Below, one piece after another: positions 1 through 9,287 of a stretch of DNA of 64,000 nucleotides; the first letter of the stretch is position 1, and each line of letters starts with the position of its first letter. The position numbers and the translations under genes were made by a program. The notes beneath the pieces are model-generated. The model worked only from the letters and a program-made list of their open reading frames with translations, was not told where the DNA came from and made no database searches. The stretch comes from Sva-07 sp963710625. GTDB taxonomy: Bacteria > Actinomycetota > Acidimicrobiia > Acidimicrobiales > Ilumatobacteraceae. The DNA lies in the NCBI GenBank assembly GCA_963710625.1, contig CAVQBG010000008.1:310001-374000 (forward strand), in the 5' to 3' direction.

Positions 1-448
1 GGATCAAGCCGTGGTCGTTCATCCACGGCGCCAACCCGCACCCGGGAACAACTCACGACGGCCCCGACCTCACCCTTCCCTGGACGGGTTCCGGCCCATC
101 GTCGCGTCTCGAGTTCCGTCGACGGCTCGTGCAACTGAGCGACAACGCGCGCACCTGCCGGTCGGGCCTCCAACTTCGGCGTGGAGACCGCCGCCGCTCC
201 GCGACCTGAGCGGAGCAAGTCACGGCCACCGGGAATATGCGGCACCGCATAGGCTTCGGAGTGTGCGGGTCGAACGGATCGGTCCAACGGATTACGGAGC
301 TCGCGTTATGTGCGGGACCGGCTCAAGCGCAGGCGGCAGCTTCGCTGCGCACTCTGAATCGAGCCGAACCCGGCGTCGGCACCCTGTCCGGGCCGGAATC
401 GGTCAGGTTGCTACGTTTCGGCGATCTGTACGTGTCGAAAGGACCCTG
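1..448. other. No gene recognised
   Basis: No protein-like reading frame is convincing here. The open frame that continues upstream of the NTF2-like gene is arginine- and proline-rich and reads like non-coding high-GC sequence. The 3' end presumably holds the promoter of the gene at 449. Confidence 0.5.
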
Positions 449-823
449 ATGAGCGCACAGCAACCGGCCGAGGTGAGCGGACTGTTCGAGCGTTGTTTCG
501 CCGATGGTGACCTGGAGGGTCTGATGGCCCTGTATGAGGACGACGCTGTGTTTCCCACACCGCGCGGCACCTCGACCGGGCATGACGAGATCCGTGCGAC
601 GCTCAAGGCGTACCTCGATTCCGGCGCCAAGCTGGCGTTCGGCGAGTCCCTTGTCTTCCCTGCCGGTGATCTGGCGCTGATTCACACGCCGTGGACCATG
701 CAGCTGCCTGATGGGTCGAGTCCTGAGGGGGCAACGGCCGAGGTCGTGCGCCGTCAGCCCAATGGCAGCTGGAAGTACGTGATCGACAACCCTGACGGGA
801 CAGCACTGCTCCATCACGAGTGA
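449..823 (+). CDS. SnoaL/NTF2-like domain protein
   Basis: A 124-residue protein with the pattern of small NTF2-like (DUF4440/SnoaL) proteins: an N-terminal helix with 'ALYEDDAVFPTPRG', a mid helix 'GHDEIRATLKAYL', and beta strands ending in 'GSWKYVIDNP'. Such proteins form cone-shaped folds that bind small ligands or act as isomerases or cyclases; the substrate here is unknown. I chose the ATG at 449, not the much longer open frame from 11, because an AAAGGA ribosome site lies just upstream and the extension is low-complexity Arg/Pro-rich. It is a single gene, convergent with the acetyltransferase downstream. Confidence 0.8.
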   Translation: MSAQQPAEVSGLFERCFADGDLEGLMALYEDDAVFPTPRGTSTGHDEIRATLKAYLDSGAKLAFGESLVFPAGDLALIHTPWTMQLPDGSSPEGATAEVVRRQPNGSWKYVIDNPDGTALLHHE

Positions 824-921
824 CGGGAAGCGGCACCGCACCCGGTGTCGCCCCGACTGAGTCCCACCCGACTCGTGGTGTGGGCCTGCCGCACGGACGC
901 GACGCTCCCGCGTCGCGTCCG

Positions 922-1449
922 TCATTTCAGGCTGCGCTCCATGAACCGCCAGTTGTGATGCAGTTCGCTGGGAACTTCTGCGCCGTCATAGATGGGCCGG
1001 TCTTGGAATCCCTCGGCTTCGTAGAGCCGGTGTGCCGACGTCATGAACGGGCCGGAGTCGAGCCGCATGCTCGCATAGCCGTAGGACTCCGCGTCCGCGA
1101 TCAGACGTCTCACGATGGTGATTCCCAGCCCGCCGCCTCGCTGGTCCGGCCGCACGAACACCCGCTTCATCTCCGATGCTCCGTCGCTGGTGCGACGGAC
1201 GCCGCCCATGCCGACGACCTGCCCGTCGCGGTGAACGGTGTAGAACACTCCCTCGGGCGGCTCGGCGTCGCACAGCTTGTCGAGTGTGGCAGCCACGTAG
1301 TCGGGGATCGGCTGTCCCAGGAGCGCTGGCAGGCTGATCCCGAAGTCGTGTCGGATGTTCGCATCCAGCCAGTCGAGGTACTCGATGTTGAGTTCCGTCA
1401 ACATCGCGTGATCGCGGCGAGCGTCAGCGGGTACGAATGTGATCTCCAT
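922..1449 (-). CDS. GNAT-family N-acetyltransferase
   Basis: A 175-residue GCN5-related acetyltransferase. The acetyl-CoA binding core is visible as 'MKRVFVRPDQRGGGLG' (motif A, an R-G-G-G-L-G variant of Q/RxxGxG/A), followed by 'IVRRLIADAESYGYASMRLDSG' and the motif B-like 'SAHRLYEAEGFQDRP'. The length is typical of the family. It would transfer acetyl from acetyl-CoA to an amine; the substrate cannot be predicted. It is transcribed alone, convergent with the NTF2-like gene that ends at 823. Confidence 0.88.
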   Translation of the reverse strand: MEITFVPADARRDHAMLTELNIEYLDWLDANIRHDFGISLPALLGQPIPDYVAATLDKLCDAEPPEGVFYTVHRDGQVVGMGGVRRTSDGASEMKRVFVRPDQRGGGLGITIVRRLIADAESYGYASMRLDSGPFMTSAHRLYEAEGFQDRPIYDGAEVPSELHHNWRFMERSLK

Positions 1450-1799
1450 GCAACGCCCTTACGTCCGTTGTCGAGCATCGGAGCTTCAACATGTTCTGCT
1501 CTGTGTGACTCACCTGTCGGCGACGGGCCACTCGATGCCCTGGATGGCAAGCGCAACCGTACCCGGAAGCGGATCCTCCGACCTGGCGAGGACTCGATGG
1601 CTCGCCTGGGCGGACACAGTGGCACGTTGGTCCAGCGATGTCGAAACTACTCGGAGGCCGCTGAGATCCCGGTGTAGCCGCGCTGGTCTCGATACGAGCA
1701 ACTTCGTGCATCCAGAAGGACCGCACACCGGCTGCGCCTGGCGCCCGGCTGGTCGCCCCCGACAGCGCAGGGAGCCTCAACTACACTGGGGAGGTCCTC
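1450..1799. other. Intergenic region, no gene seen
   Basis: A divergent promoter region between the acetyltransferase and the NTF2-like gene at 1800. Open frames on both strands lack protein-like composition. A GGGGAGGT ribosome site lies just before 1800. Confidence 0.5.
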
Positions 1800-2210
1800 A
1801 TGACCGATCAGACATCAGACGAGCAGACCGTCAAGCTTCTCGTAGAACAACTGATCACTGCGGCTGGCAACAATGACCTCGACACGTTCGAGGGGATGAT
1901 GGCCGCGCACGCCAACATCGGCTGGGCGTCCCTCCGAGATGGCGAGTGGACCACCTCAACCATGACCGCTGAGGATTGGATTGCTGAAGCGAGAGCAGAG
2001 GTCGATCCGATCCTCTACGCCGAGCCGGTCGATGACTGGACCGTTCATGTCGACGGCGGGCATCTTGCCTTCGTCAGAGCCGACGCCGTGTTACACATCG
2101 ATGGTCGACCTGAACGCCACAACATCGACTACTTCACCCTCATCAGACAAGACGGAGTGTGGAGATTCCTCACCGTCTCCTATGCAGGAAGACCCGTCCG
2201 TCGCGACTGA
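1800..2210 (+). CDS. SnoaL/NTF2-like domain protein
   Basis: A 136-residue NTF2-like protein. It begins with a long helix ('TVKLLVEQLITAAGNNDLDTF'-like) and has alternating strands such as 'WTVHVDGGHLAFVRADAV' and 'YFTLIRQDGVWRFLTVSY', the typical SnoaL_3/DUF4440 ending. The catalytic function is unknown. GGGGAGGT directly upstream supports the ATG start. It is distinct in sequence from the similar-fold protein at 449, so the two do not look like a recent tandem duplication. Confidence 0.8.
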   Translation: MTDQTSDEQTVKLLVEQLITAAGNNDLDTFEGMMAAHANIGWASLRDGEWTTSTMTAEDWIAEARAEVDPILYAEPVDDWTVHVDGGHLAFVRADAVLHIDGRPERHNIDYFTLIRQDGVWRFLTVSYAGRPVRRD

Positions 2211-2583
2211 AGGCCGCATGAGCAGCCACACATGACGCAGCCCCGTACGGATCGGCTGAACCTACCGACATAGCCGACCGATAACTGCGGGACGGATCAC
2301 TGCGCGAGCTGCGCGAGAACCGGCGAAGTCGGTACCTTCGACTGGTGACTCGGTAGCGCATGATCACGCTTCGCCGAGTGGCCGGAACCCGCCCGAGAGC
2401 GGCACATATCCGGTCGGTTACCTGCTCGAGAACGCGCGTCGACTCGGCCTCTTGCAGTATTCGCTCTCGCTATCATCAAACCCCTTGCGAATCGCGCAAG
2501 CGAAGATCCCCGGGTTGGCGTGAACACCACTGAAAGGATCAAGAATTCCTCATGATTCAGCGACGTCACGCCGATACATCTCC
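2211..2583. other. Intergenic region, no gene seen
   Basis: No reading frame with protein-like content. It presumably carries the promoter of the diguanylate cyclase at 2584. Confidence 0.45.
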
Positions 2584-3903
2584 GTGCCGAATGTGTTGAC
2601 CGATGCCGAGATGCTGCGGCACGTGCGCCCGATGGTGATGGTTCTCGACGAGGTGGGCACGATTCTGCAGGTCGCAGGCTCATCGCTTGCCACGCTCGGC
2701 TACGACCCCGATGCCTTGGTCGGCAACAACGCCGTCAGCTATGTCTCGCCCCGCCATGTCGAGGCAATCACGTTCGTGTTCAACGGTCCTGGCGACCACG
2801 TCGTGCGCAACATCCAGGAACCGTTTCCGCTGGAACTCATCGGGAGCGACGGCGAGCCGACGCTGGTCGATTGCGCTGCGGAGCGCGTGCACCGTGACGG
2901 GGAGGTGCTGTGGGTCGTCACGATGATGCCGCACTCGTTGCAGTCGGCTGCGTTCCACGCGTTGACCGAATTCGGCCGTGGCGCATCGGCGCATGAAGTT
3001 GGATCCACCATCGCCGAACGCCTGTCATGGAGCTGGGAGGCCCGTTCCGAGATCCGGTCGTTCTTCCTCGCCGACACGGTGGGCGGCGCGTTCACGACCG
3101 CCACCGAGCCAGGTGCTACGCACCAGTCCGACAGCCTCCTCCACGAGCTGGCCAGCCACGTTGCCGATCACGACGCTCCATGGAATCGCGACCTCACCGC
3201 TGCGCACGTCACAGTTCCCGTGGAGGCCCTCCCGGCAGCAATCGCAAGCGCCGCGAGCACCGCCGGGTTCGTCGTCGCGTGCATCGCAGTCGGGCGCCTC
3301 GACGGCGAACCGCACCTCGGCATCGTGTCGTTCGGCGTCCACGAACACGCGTTCCAGGGCAACCTCGAAATGATCATGACCGAGTCGGTCACCACCCTCG
3401 AGATGGCCATCCAACGAGACAGTGCCGACGACAAACTGCGGCGCGCCGCCGAAGAAGACCCACTGACCGGGCTCGCCAATCGCATGACGTTCAACAAAGC
3501 GTTGATCGACCGCGGCGACACGACATCGGCGGTGCTCTACATCGACATCGATCACTTCAAAGAGATCAACGACTCGTTCGGACACGCAGCAGGTGACGCA
3601 ATCCTCATCGAAGTCGGCCGCCGACTCAGGTTGATGTGTCGACCCGACGATCTGATCGCCCGCATCGGAAGCGACGAGTTCGCCGTGCTGCTCACCAGCG
3701 TCGACCCGACCAAAGCCGAACGAATGGCCCACCAAGTCCTGGCACGCATCTGCGAACCACTTCCCGAGGGCCTCGGACCAGAATCCATCGAGGCCAGCGG
3801 CGGCCTCGCCATGGCGGCATGCGATGACGATGCCGTCGAACGGGCCGACCTGGCGATGGTCGCCAGCAAGCGAGCCGGCCGGGCGCAACTCATCATCGCC
3901 TGA
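2584..3903 (+). CDS. PAS-GGDEF diguanylate cyclase
   Basis: A 439-residue soluble signalling protein with a GTG start. Residues about 10-120 look like a PAS sensor ('MVMVLDEVGTILQVAGSS' onward), residues about 130-280 a GAF-like linker domain, and residues 290-439 a GGDEF domain. In the catalytic domain DPLTGLANR (292-300), the metal-binding 'YIDIDHFKEIND' and the active-site loop GSDEF (362-366) are visible. An inhibitory I-site RPDD (353-356) sits the canonical five residues upstream. It should condense two GTP into cyclic di-GMP, with product feedback. The second residue of the signature is Ser instead of Gly, a tolerated but less common variant, so activity is likely but not certain. There are no membrane segments. 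Confidence 0.9.
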   Translation: MPNVLTDAEMLRHVRPMVMVLDEVGTILQVAGSSLATLGYDPDALVGNNAVSYVSPRHVEAITFVFNGPGDHVVRNIQEPFPLELIGSDGEPTLVDCAAERVHRDGEVLWVVTMMPHSLQSAAFHALTEFGRGASAHEVGSTIAERLSWSWEARSEIRSFFLADTVGGAFTTATEPGATHQSDSLLHELASHVADHDAPWNRDLTAAHVTVPVEALPAAIASAASTAGFVVACIAVGRLDGEPHLGIVSFGVHEHAFQGNLEMIMTESVTTLEMAIQRDSADDKLRRAAEEDPLTGLANRMTFNKALIDRGDTTSAVLYIDIDHFKEINDSFGHAAGDAILIEVGRRLRLMCRPDDLIARIGSDEFAVLLTSVDPTKAERMAHQVLARICEPLPEGLGPESIEASGGLAMAACDDDAVERADLAMVASKRAGRAQLIIA

Positions 3904-4010
3904 TCCGACCGGTCGCGGCGACCGACTGTCCGGCTCCCGAGTGCAGATCGAAGCAACCCTGGCGACATGGCATGAAGCTCGTCCAGAGACTCTCGGGGAT
4001 CTTGAACCCG

Positions 4011-4433
4011 TCAGGTGCGAAACCGTTGAATCCGACCCGGACGGTCTCGAAGCCGCCACATGTCGTAGCCGGCGTGGGAGACGCCGGTGATCCGACATGC
4101 CCGTTCGACGGCGTGGCCTTCGCCGGCCATCGCCGAGATGGCCTCGAACTTGCTTCTTGGGGGAACCACCTTCTTCAGCAGTCCGTTGGCCCGGCGCGTT
4201 GTCGCCAGCTCCTTTTCCAGTTCGGCGATCCGGCTGCGTGCAGCGATGAGTGCGCTGTTCTCGATCGACGGCGTGCCGGCTCGGCGGCCGGTGTCGACGA
4301 GATGGCGGTTCCACCAGTTGTAGATCGTCTGCTCGGTCGGCTCGACCATTGCTGCGACCTCCGCAACACTTCGGCCGCCTTCGATCAGATCGATGACTCG
4401 GCGGCGAAGCTCGGGGGCGTACGCACGTGGCAT
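4011..4433 (-). pseudogene. IS3-family transposase remnant (OrfA plus start of OrfB)
   Basis: A 140-residue frame whose first 90 residues are a typical IS3 OrfA: helix-turn-helix 'ELRRRVIDLIEGGRSVAEVA', then a leucine-zipper-like 'RIAELEKELATTRRANGLLKK'. It then runs into the first ~35 residues of an OrfB ('KFEAISAMAGEGHAVERACRI') and stops. The DDE catalytic core is missing, so the element is truncated and immobile by itself. Confidence 0.8.
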
Positions 4434-4550
4434 CTCGGTATCTCATTCATCTCAGGAGCATGACCGAATCCAACAAACCAAGTCCACCGAACCCATGGCA
4501 CATCCGAGCAGTCACCGATCCCTCGGCGATTCAGTGATTCTGTGCGCGTG

Positions 4551-4934
4551 TTATGTAGCGAGTTGGCGAAGCCGTTCGGCGATCGCATCGACGGCCGGTT
4601 TGCCGGCGGCGGCATCGATCACGAGCTCGTAAACGTCATCGTTGCCGGCGCGTGAGATCTCGACGCCGTTGATCTCGAGGAAGACCGCGGTCGCCAACCA
4701 CCCGAGGCGCTTGTTGCCGTCAACGAGCGCATGATTCTTGACGATCGAATGCAGCAGGGCGGCTGCTTTCGTCCAGATGTCGGGGTAGGCGTCCTCGCCG
4801 AACGCAGTCGTCTGCGGGCGAGCAACGGCCGACCCGAGCAGACCGATATCTCGAATGGGTGCAGGATCACCGAGGAGGGCGACGGCGAGATCGACGACGT
4901 CATCGAGGTCGAGGAACTCGACCGGGTCGCTCAC
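4551..4934 (-). CDS. doc: Doc-type (Fic fold) toxin of a type II toxin-antitoxin pair
   Basis: A 127-residue protein with the Doc signature HALVDGNKR, the short version of the Fic motif HxFx(D/E)GNxR. Doc toxins are kinases that phosphorylate elongation factor Tu and stop translation. The family's conserved C-terminal helices ('WLATAVFLEINGV') are present and the length is normal. I chose the GTG at 4934, which overlaps the antitoxin stop as GTGA; the open frame extends further upstream but only as low-complexity sequence. The tight overlap with the RHH antitoxin gene supports co-translation. Confidence 0.87.
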   Translation of the reverse strand: MSDPVEFLDLDDVVDLAVALLGDPAPIRDIGLLGSAVARPQTTAFGEDAYPDIWTKAAALLHSIVKNHALVDGNKRLGWLATAVFLEINGVEISRAGNDDVYELVIDAAAGKPAVDAIAERLRQLAT

Positions 4935-5134
4935 TCGCCGAGTCGACGCAAGGCGTCGCTGTGCGTGTCCATGATCACGTGCGCGGCACGCGCCACGCGG
5001 TCCCGGTGATCGCTGCGGGCGACGAATTCGCGCACGGCCCGGCGCGCTGCCTCTTGCATGGAGATTCCTTCGGCGTCGGCGCGGGCCTTCAGCGCTTCTT
5101 GCTCGCCGTCGGTGAGCCGTAGTGTCATGGCCAT
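4931..5134 (-). CDS. Ribbon-helix-helix antitoxin partner of Doc
   Basis: A 67-residue protein beginning 'MAMTLRLTDGEQEALKARAD', a short beta strand followed by the two helices of an RHH (Arc/MetJ-like) DNA-binding domain. The C-terminal tail ('VIMDTHSDALRRLGE') would wrap around and neutralise the toxin. A second in-frame Met lies two codons in (5128). It is the first gene of a two-gene operon with doc and probably autorepresses through the palindrome 9-25 bases upstream of its start. Confidence 0.85.
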   Translation of the reverse strand: MAMTLRLTDGEQEALKARADAEGISMQEAARRAVREFVARSDHRDRVARAAHVIMDTHSDALRRLGE

Positions 5135-5142
5135 CCCAAAAT

Positions 5143-5159
5143 GGTATCACTTCGATACC
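5143..5159. promoter_or_regulatory. Operator palindrome of the RHH/doc operon
   Basis: GGTATC-ACTTC-GATACC, a perfect 6-bp inverted repeat with a 5-bp spacer, 9-25 bases upstream of the antitoxin start. Its position and symmetry are what an autoregulating RHH dimer needs. Binding is inferred. Confidence 0.7.
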
Positions 5160-5616
5160 GTCGCCGGCGAGCGGCAATGCTCTCACCGGAACCACTGCCC
5201 GGGATGACTGCGCGTGCGGCTTGGGCCACGATGGCCGGTCAGCTCTTCGTCGGGCTCGGGATCATGCGTGTCGATCTGATCGACGTTCGACTGGATCCGG
5301 CGAATGCCCAACGGACCGCGTTGCTGACACTCTGGTCGGCTCCGATGCACCGATTGTGACCACAGATCGAGGCAGTTCGAGCACGCTCGCCAGCGGACGA
5401 GCCGGTCGAGATCGTCGACGTGGACCGCACCGACGTCGCCCATGTCGATCCGCAGGCAGCCGTCGCCTCGGGTGAGCCTCATGTCGATGACCGAGCGCAC
5501 CGGCTCGTCCGGATCGTCGATCAACCGACGTTCAAGGGCGGCGACCCGGTACGGGCGGGTCTTGCGGGCGCGTCCTACGGTCGCGGCACCGACGTCTGCG
5601 ACGCCGGCGACGCGGG
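5160..5616. other. No gene recognised
   Basis: The open frames here (72 codons on +, and the upstream part of a long - frame) have no recognisable domain and no good ribosome site. The minus-strand stretch around 5400-5600 is moderately protein-like and could be a decayed gene, but I cannot name it. Confidence 0.4.
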
Positions 5617-6081
5617 TCAGTCGGACGATTCCGCAGCGGCAGCGAGGTTGGCGAGCGTCTGCTCCATCGTTGACCCATTGTGGGCGGCCCGGTCGGACAC
5701 GCCGGTCGCCTTCGCGGCGATCGGCTTGAAGAATCCCAGTCGCAGATCGGTCCAGCTCTCGGTGACCGTGCATCCACTCTGCGTCGGCGTGATGTCGTAC
5801 GCCCACATGGCGACCGGGAGGCCCATCGCCGTCACGCGGAACGAGAACCGGCGACCCGGCTCTGCGTCGACGACTTTCGCAATGGTCTTCCACGACTTGC
5901 CACCATGCCGATTCGAGCCGCGAAACGCGGCGCCTGGAGCGGGTCCGGTCGCGCCCTTGATCCAGGCGCCACCCTCGTTCTCCGGTGACCACTCCGCCAT
6001 GCGAGGAAGATCGGACACCATCTCCCACACCGCGTCGGCGGAGGCCGCCACGTCGCGACTGACCGACACGTCTGCGCTCAT
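5617..6081 (-). CDS. SRPBCC (START-like) family protein
   Basis: A 154-residue protein of the polyketide cyclase/dehydrase (SRPBCC) superfamily, a helix-grip fold that binds hydrophobic ligands. The N-terminal strand 'VSVSRDVAASADAVWEMVSD' and 'MAEWSPE' are the standard opening, and 'GCTVTESWTDLR' is the typical late strand. The Met at 6081 fits the family start better than one five codons upstream. Ligand and role are unknown. Confidence 0.85.
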   Translation of the reverse strand: MSADVSVSRDVAASADAVWEMVSDLPRMAEWSPENEGGAWIKGATGPAPGAAFRGSNRHGGKSWKTIAKVVDAEPGRRFSFRVTAMGLPVAMWAYDITPTQSGCTVTESWTDLRLGFFKPIAAKATGVSDRAAHNGSTMEQTLANLAAAAESSD

Positions 6082-6308
6082 GACGCAAAGGTACACCTCT
6101 GCACCGTGGACGATTCTCTGGGCGCACGTATGCCACCTGCCGCCGGGTCGGCGACGCGATTACCGAGCGCCGCTTGGGCCGGACTGCGGCGCGCCGTCCT
6201 ATTCGAGCGTCGGGAATACGGGTGTCGTTGTCGAGCAGCTGTTGGCAACTGCGGGGCCGTGAGAGAGTGGTTCGGTGACGAGGATCCAGCCGCTCTCGGG
6301 GTGCTCAC

Positions 6309-7134
6309 GTGCATGACCCGCTCGAGGGATTGTCGGAGTCCGGCACCATCCGGACCGGCGCCGACATCAGGCACGTGGCCGAATCGTTCCGGCCCGTTCA
6401 CCAAGCCGTCAAGGCAATGATCCACGACCGGGAAACGTCGGCGTCGGTCTACGCCTACGGATCCGTCGTCACAGGCCGGGCGAAAGTCGGCGTATCCGAC
6501 GTCGACCTGCTCACGATCGGCCTACCGCCGAGCGACGCGAAGCTGATGGGCGCCGAACTCTCGGCACGGTTCGCCAACGTCTGTCGGGGCGTCGAGATCG
6601 GTGCCGCTGAAGGCGGCGACTTCGTCGGGGAGAACGACGAGTCGTACGGGAATCAAGTGTTCCTTCGCCACTACTTCGTTCTGCTCGCAGGATCCGACGC
6701 ACACCGTCCGAAGCACGACTTCGCCGGGGACCGTCGTGCGGCCCGCGGGTTCAACGGCGACATCGCCCAACACGCCCAACGATGGCGAAACGCTCTCGAG
6801 GCAGCCGAGGACGCAGGACTCGTCGCCATGCCGATGGCACGCAAGTCGCTCCTGGCGGAGGATTCGATGGCGAGGTCTCCTCGATCTGCTGATTGCCGCG
6901 GTCGGCGTGTCATTCGTCGAGGACACACCACGGTCGGACGCGGCCATGGCACCGCACATGGCGACCTGGCAGAACCGCTCCAGGCTGAAGCCGCCAGGCA
7001 GCGGGGCTGCGGCGATCGGGTCGCTTCCATCGATCCACGTTGCGTCCGATGACGCGCTTTCACACCTTGTCGAATTCGAGTATCCGTTGACCAATTGCGG
7101 TGATGGAAGCCGCTGCTTGCGCCAACGTGCATGA
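6309..7134 (+). pseudogene. Nucleotidyltransferase-domain protein, probably frameshifted
   Basis: The N-terminal ~185 residues are a pol-beta-type nucleotidyltransferase: 'YAYGSVVTGRAKVGVSDVDLL' provides the GS and DxD metal ligands. From about 6860 the starting frame turns into Arg-rich nonsense. The +1 frame continues with a more plausible protein ('LIAAVGVSFVEDTP', ending at 7134). I infer a single frameshift, real or a sequencing error. The start at 6309 is an ATG; the family modifies small molecules or proteins with nucleotides. Confidence 0.5.
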
Positions 7135-7633
7135 TACGGACGTGACCGAACCGTCAGTGCAGCGCCGATGGGAGACTGTCAAGCTCGTGGTCGGAACGAC
7201 TGCATTCGTCGGTGCTGTCGTGGTGCTGCCTCTACTTCTAGGACTCGTGTATCTGAGGAACGAGATCTTCGACAACGAACTTCCGAGCTGCGACCGTGAG
7301 CCCGTCGTCTTGGAGTGGACCCAGCAGGAGGGACTCTGGCGCCGGAGTGCGGCATTCGAACTCCTCGAGGACTCCCAGTCAGTCCAAATCGACGTGGCAC
7401 TCGACAGGGATGACGGCGGCGTCATCCAGGTCGGCAAGACGGTCTACGTGATCGCCGCCGGCGGCATCCTCCCAGCCAGCGACGAGGAGACGCGGACCAC
7501 ACAGCCATTCCGGGGCACGGTCGTCGGTCGCGGGATCGATGGTGTCAACGAACAGGTCACGCTGGAAGCTGGGAAGTGGCAGTTGATCGTGAAAGGTGGA
7601 GCATCTGCTGCCGAAGTACGGTGGCCATGCTGA
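7100..7633 (+). CDS. Hypothetical single-pass membrane protein
   Basis: A 177-residue frame with one strong hydrophobic segment ('VVGTTAFVGAVVVLPLLLGLVYL') near residue 40, then a soluble C-terminal domain of about 120 residues rich in beta strands. The start is uncertain: GTG 7100, ATG 7103, or the GTG at 7142. No family recognised. The topology suggests an anchored extracytoplasmic domain. Confidence 0.55.
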   Translation: MMEAAACANVHDTDVTEPSVQRRWETVKLVVGTTAFVGAVVVLPLLLGLVYLRNEIFDNELPSCDREPVVLEWTQQEGLWRRSAAFELLEDSQSVQIDVALDRDDGGVIQVGKTVYVIAAGGILPASDEETRTTQPFRGTVVGRGIDGVNEQVTLEAGKWQLIVKGGASAAEVRWPC

Positions 7634-7759
7634 AGAACAAGGAACGGCGTGGTCAGCACTTCCACACGACAGCACCGTGTCGATTGGGCTCCGCGCCGAG
7701 CAGCGCGTGTCACTACGAGGCGCGCTACTCGGACGGATACGCCGGTGGGAGTGCGGCGC

Positions 7760-7786
7760 CACAAAGAGGCTTCGCACTGCGGCGCG
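7760..7786. repeat. 27-bp repeat, copy A
   Basis: A 27-bp sequence beginning CACAAAGAGGCTTCGCA that recurs in the same orientation at 15371-15397 with one mismatch. It lies in an otherwise gene-poor stretch (7634-7912) of the chromosome, whereas the second copy is inside the island. Confidence 0.6.
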
Positions 7787-7912
7787 GATCGAGCGCCGCG
7801 CAGAGGATCATCGAGCGGGCATTCTGTGCGGTTTTCGCATCAAGCTTCGATCAATTGGCCGCAGAACCTACGTCGGTTGTGCGTTGCGGGGAAGGCCGAC
7901 GTAACGTCCGTC

Positions 7913-8251
7913 GTGGTCCTTGTGGTGCTCGCGCTCGTTTCGGGACTGTCGTTCCTCTTCTACGGATTCAAGGTCCTTCTCGGGACTGCATCGAGGGGGG
8001 AATTCGAGCGGTACCGGGTGCCCGCCGTTCGCGAATTGGTCGGCGTCTTGGAGGTACTCGGCGGAACGGCAGTGATCCTCGGCCTTGCCATCGCACCGCT
8101 GGGCGCCCTCGCTGCCGCGGGGCTCACTGCGCTGATGGTCCTCGGGTTGATCGTGCGCTACAGGATCCACGACTCATCCCGTCTCATGGTGCCCGCAGCA
8201 TCACTCGCTGCCCTGAACGCGGTGCTCGTCGTGCTCTTCGTCTCGCAGTGA
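7913..8251 (+). CDS. DoxX-like four-helix membrane protein
   Basis: About 112 residues with four hydrophobic helices: 'VLVVLALVSGLSFLFYGF', 'ELVGVLEVLGGTAVILGL', 'LGALAAAGLTALMVLGLIV' and 'SLAALNAVLVVLF'. The short charged loop after helix 1 ('EFERYRVPAVREL') is typical of DoxX-like proteins. The GTG at 7913 is the first start that leaves a membrane protein without a low-complexity N-terminus; the larger open frame upstream is not credible. Biochemical role unknown. Confidence 0.7.
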   Translation: MVLVVLALVSGLSFLFYGFKVLLGTASRGEFERYRVPAVRELVGVLEVLGGTAVILGLAIAPLGALAAAGLTALMVLGLIVRYRIHDSSRLMVPAASLAALNAVLVVLFVSQ

Positions 8252-8259
8252 CGCGCTGG

Positions 8260-8637
8260 TCAGCGGTCGTCGCCGTTGAGTACAGCTGAAGCTGTCGCCA
8301 GGGAGAAGACCGACAGCGCAGGCAGGTATCGCTTGACGGAGTCGCCGACCTTGATGTGCATCCCGATGGCACCCAGCATGAACATCGCAAGACCGATCGA
8401 AGCGGGACGAGAGACCCGCGGCGCCACGAGACCCGCAAGCATCAGGCCCGCCAGGCTCACCTTGGCCGCGCCGACTGCATACATCGTCGACTCGGACAGC
8501 CCGTACTCCTCGAACTCCTCTTTCATGTTCGTCGCGTCGCCGCCTCGGTACCCGGTGTCCTTATTGAACCGGTTGAACCAGACGTTCAAGATCCACAGGG
8601 CTGCTGCGGTCTGGGCGAGTTTGCCGATCAGCTTCAT
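8260..8637 (-). CDS. DoxX-family membrane protein
   Basis: A 125-residue protein with an amphipathic N-terminus ('MKLIGKLAQTAAALWILN') and hydrophobic segments 'VGAAKVSLAGLMLAGLV' and 'SIGLAMFMLGAIGM', consistent with a DoxX-like fold. I placed the start at the ATG at 8637; the open frame continues upstream into an unrelated transposase remnant. It is convergent with the other DoxX-like gene, 9 bp apart. Confidence 0.7.
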   Translation of the reverse strand: MKLIGKLAQTAAALWILNVWFNRFNKDTGYRGGDATNMKEEFEEYGLSESTMYAVGAAKVSLAGLMLAGLVAPRVSRPASIGLAMFMLGAIGMHIKVGDSVKRYLPALSVFSLATASAVLNGDDR

Positions 8638-8819
8638 GAGCAGTGTGTCCTTCCGGCCGACGGCGAACCACTCGTCACCGGCCGGTCGACACGTCCGATG
8701 ACTGCCGACGCTACCTGAGCTTGGCAACGCACGCTCCAAGCGCCAGGACCGACGGCATTCAGATGCCGACGTAGATGCCTCGAGTCGGTCGAGTGCACCG
8801 GTCGACCTCATCGGCTGAT

Positions 8820-9153
8820 CCAATGCTTCGGGTCGCTGGCGGGCCGTCGCGACAATGAAGGCTTCATCGTCAATCGTGATCTGGCGGGGACGGCCACCCG
8901 CCCACTGAGGGTCCAACGATCGCATCCCCAGATCGTTGAACCGGTGGATCATCTCGCGGACTCGGTCCTCCGACGTCCACACGAGTCGGGCGATCACCGG
9001 CACCGTGTTGCCACCCGCGGACGCCTGCACCACCAACGCGCGTCGCCACTTGGCGATCGACTTGTCGGAACTGCCGCCACCGCGTCTCACGATCCGTTGG
9101 ATCTGACGGCCTTCTTCGTCCGTGAGGCGACGGACACGCAACGGTTGTGTCAT
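8820..9153 (-). pseudogene. IS630-family transposase, N-terminal fragment
   Basis: About 110 residues from 'MTQPLRVRRLTDEEGRQIQ' contain the two helix-turn-helix units of IS630 transposases ('VPVIARLVWTSEDRVREMI') and the linker 'GGRPRQITIDDEAFIVATA' before homology is lost at 'RPEAL'. The DDE catalytic domain is absent. The fragment lies next to the island's left end, in the chromosome. Confidence 0.75.
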
Positions 9154-9287
9154 CCCAGCAGGAAAACAGACGCCGCCATCAAAGTGGTGGACGCGACCCA
9201 CCAACGTTCATGGCCAGAGCACTAGCCGATTGAGACACATATGGGACAGCCGGCAATTAGCAAGCCGCTGGATTTGATCAGATGGCC

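Noticed and set aside
11..448. N-terminal extension of the NTF2-like gene
   Set aside because: Arg/Pro/Ser-rich sequence without structure, and a good ribosome site precedes the internal ATG at 449.
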